From the NCBI GenBank assembly GCA_014238785.1, contig JABAAL010000022.1, forward strand, positions 1-64,000: a DNA stretch of 64,000 nucleotides. Reading direction: 5' to 3'. The stretch is from Phycisphaerales bacterium. Its GTDB lineage: Bacteria; Planctomycetota; Phycisphaerae; Phycisphaerales; SM1A02. The first letter of the stretch is position 1. Every line of letters begins with the position of its first letter. Under the pieces are notes generated by a model. That model did not search any database and had not been told where the DNA came from. It was given only the letters and a program-made list of their open reading frames with translations. The position numbers and the translations under genes were made by a program. Of this stretch, positions 63,135 to 64,000 are shown one piece after another.

Positions 63135-63848
63135 TCAGGGGTCAACTTCCTCATTTTCGAGCAAGTCGGGACGACGCGATTTTGTACGCGAAACCATTTG
63201 CTCTTCTCGCCACTTATCGACCGCACTGTGGTCGCCACTAAGTAGCACGTCTGGTACTTCCTTTTCGTTCCATACACGGGGACGTGTGTAATGTGGGCAG
63301 TCGAGTAGCAAGTTGCCATCGCTGTCCTTTTGGGAAAAGGAATCTTGATCAGCAGAATCAGCATGACCAAGAACGCCAGGGAGAAGCCTTACAACTGCAT
63401 CAACAAGAAGCAGGGCAGGGATTTCTCCGCCACTGAGCACGTAATCTCCGGTGCTCAGTTCGAGGGGGTCGAGCGTTTCAATAACTCGTTCGTCGATCCC
63501 TTCGTAGTGACCGGCGATAAGAAGCAAATTCTTTTCGGCGGCCAGTTGTTCGACGCGTTCTTGTTTCAATACTTCGCCTTGTGGCGTGAAGTGAATTCGA
63601 ACTGTCGAACTGTTTAATTGTCGCTCAACCTCTTGCACGGCGTCGTGCAATGGTTGGCACATCATCACCATTCCAGGTCCACCGCCGTACGGGCGATGAT
63701 CAACCTTTCGGTGTTTGTTGTCGGCCCAATCGCGAATGTCGTGAACGTGTATCTCGACTTGCCCGCCATCCTGTGCTCGTTTGACAATACTTGTTGCGAG
63801 TGTTGCTTTAAGCATCTCTGGGAAGAGTGTTAGGATGTCGATCCGCAT
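63135..63848 (-). CDS. trmD: tRNA (guanine37-N1)-methyltransferase TrmD
   Basis: 237 aa. MRIDILTLFPEM at the N terminus, RPYGGGPGMVMMCQPL, the knot region LLLIAGHYEGIDERV and STGDYVLSGGEIPALLLVDAVVRLLPGVLG are all standard. It makes m1G37 to keep the reading frame. It lies 17 bases after rpsP with no rimM between them. Confidence 0.96.
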   Translation of the reverse strand: MRIDILTLFPEMLKATLATSIVKRAQDGGQVEIHVHDIRDWADNKHRKVDHRPYGGGPGMVMMCQPLHDAVQEVERQLNSSTVRIHFTPQGEVLKQERVEQLAAEKNLLLIAGHYEGIDERVIETLDPLELSTGDYVLSGGEIPALLLVDAVVRLLPGVLGHADSADQDSFSQKDSDGNLLLDCPHYTRPRVWNEKEVPDVLLSGDHSAVDKWREEQMVSRTKSRRPDLLENEEVDP

Positions 63849-63865
63849 ACGTAGGGCCTATTTCG

Positions 63866-64000
63866 TTAACCCAACTTCTTGCCAGGCGTTGGATCGATGT
63901 CTACTCGTTTGAGTAAAGTCTTGACTGTTCGCGAAGGTTGGGCACCAACGCTGAGCCAGTAATCGATTCGATCTGGTTTTAAGCTGAGTTGTTTATCTTC
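63866..64000 (-). CDS. rpsP: 30S ribosomal protein S16, C-terminal part (gene runs off the window)
   Basis: 44 codons and a TAA stop (63866-63868), cut by the right edge. The segment KPDRIDYWLSVGAQPSRTVKTLL is the conserved C-terminal half of S16, where the usual ending QxSxTVxxLL is recognisable. The start codon lies beyond the window. Confidence 0.9.
   Translation of the reverse strand, partial: EDKQLSLKPDRIDYWLSVGAQPSRTVKTLLKRVDIDPTPGKKLG

Overview
The window reads as a compact, gene-dense chromosome segment of a Gram-negative bacterium. The most likely source is a Planctomycetota, class Phycisphaerae, perhaps a marine one; this is inferred from gene content, not shown by any marker phylogeny. 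Supporting signs are a type II pseudopilin with the H-X9-DG motif at the left edge, a TonB/ExbD pair, lipid A genes (LpxI and an LpxL-like acyltransferase), ClpC, an ECF sigma factor with a zinc-site-less membrane partner, an SNF2/SWIM pair and a histone-like lysine-rich tail. Base composition is moderate in G+C throughout. I see no insertion sequence, prophage or CRISPR array. Genes are packed tightly: many overlap by 4 bases, and several convergent pairs end 0-5 bases apart.

Layout. 1-4.5 kb: a pseudopilin, then (minus) a PAP-phosphatase/SLC13 permease/EEP-hydrolase operon that points to sulfate assimilation. 4.6-9.5 kb (minus): an ATP synthase operon atpZ-atpI-atpB-atpE-atpF-atpH-atpA that stops at a strong terminator, so atpG, atpD and atpC must lie elsewhere. 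9.5-13.3 kb: a lone nuoI (plus) and a trkA-trkH-zinc-ribbon potassium uptake operon (minus). 13.3-15.7 kb: an HU gene with a long structured leader, then dnaB. 15.7-20.6 kb: a CaCA antiporter, an ECF sigma/membrane partner/exported protein triad, and a partial peptide ABC transporter (permease plus ATPase).

20.6-32.4 kb: a gene-poor structured stretch, a lone response regulator, a lipid A-type acyltransferase, a coiled-coil membrane protein, L-lysine 6-transaminase, a FIST sensor protein, a lipoprotein, a TolB-like beta-propeller, an RluA-type pseudouridine synthase and clpC. 32.6-37.9 kb: a LolCDE-type exporter with NAD(P)HX epimerase (minus), then a family 2 glycosyltransferase and surE (plus). 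37.8-46.1 kb (minus): a long probable operon dsbD-LOG-lpxI-tlyA-like-gyrA-STAS-exbD-tonB-like.

46.1-56.4 kb (plus): a leader with stacked hairpins, a 15-codon ORF and an intrinsic terminator, followed by nusA-infB-rbfA, an endonuclease III-like/histone-tail fusion, a TPR protein, yebC, a lipoprotein and a SpoIIE-type phosphatase. 56.4-64 kb: a Xer recombinase (minus), tRNA-Lys(TTT) directly joined to an SNF2 helicase and SWIM-finger gene (plus), and rpsP-trmD-rplS (minus, rpsP cut by the window edge).

The observations most worth checking are the nusA leader, the hairpins on both sides of atpE, the truncated atp operon, the ECF triad with its tandem Cys/His tail, and the endonuclease III-like protein with a histone H1-like tail.
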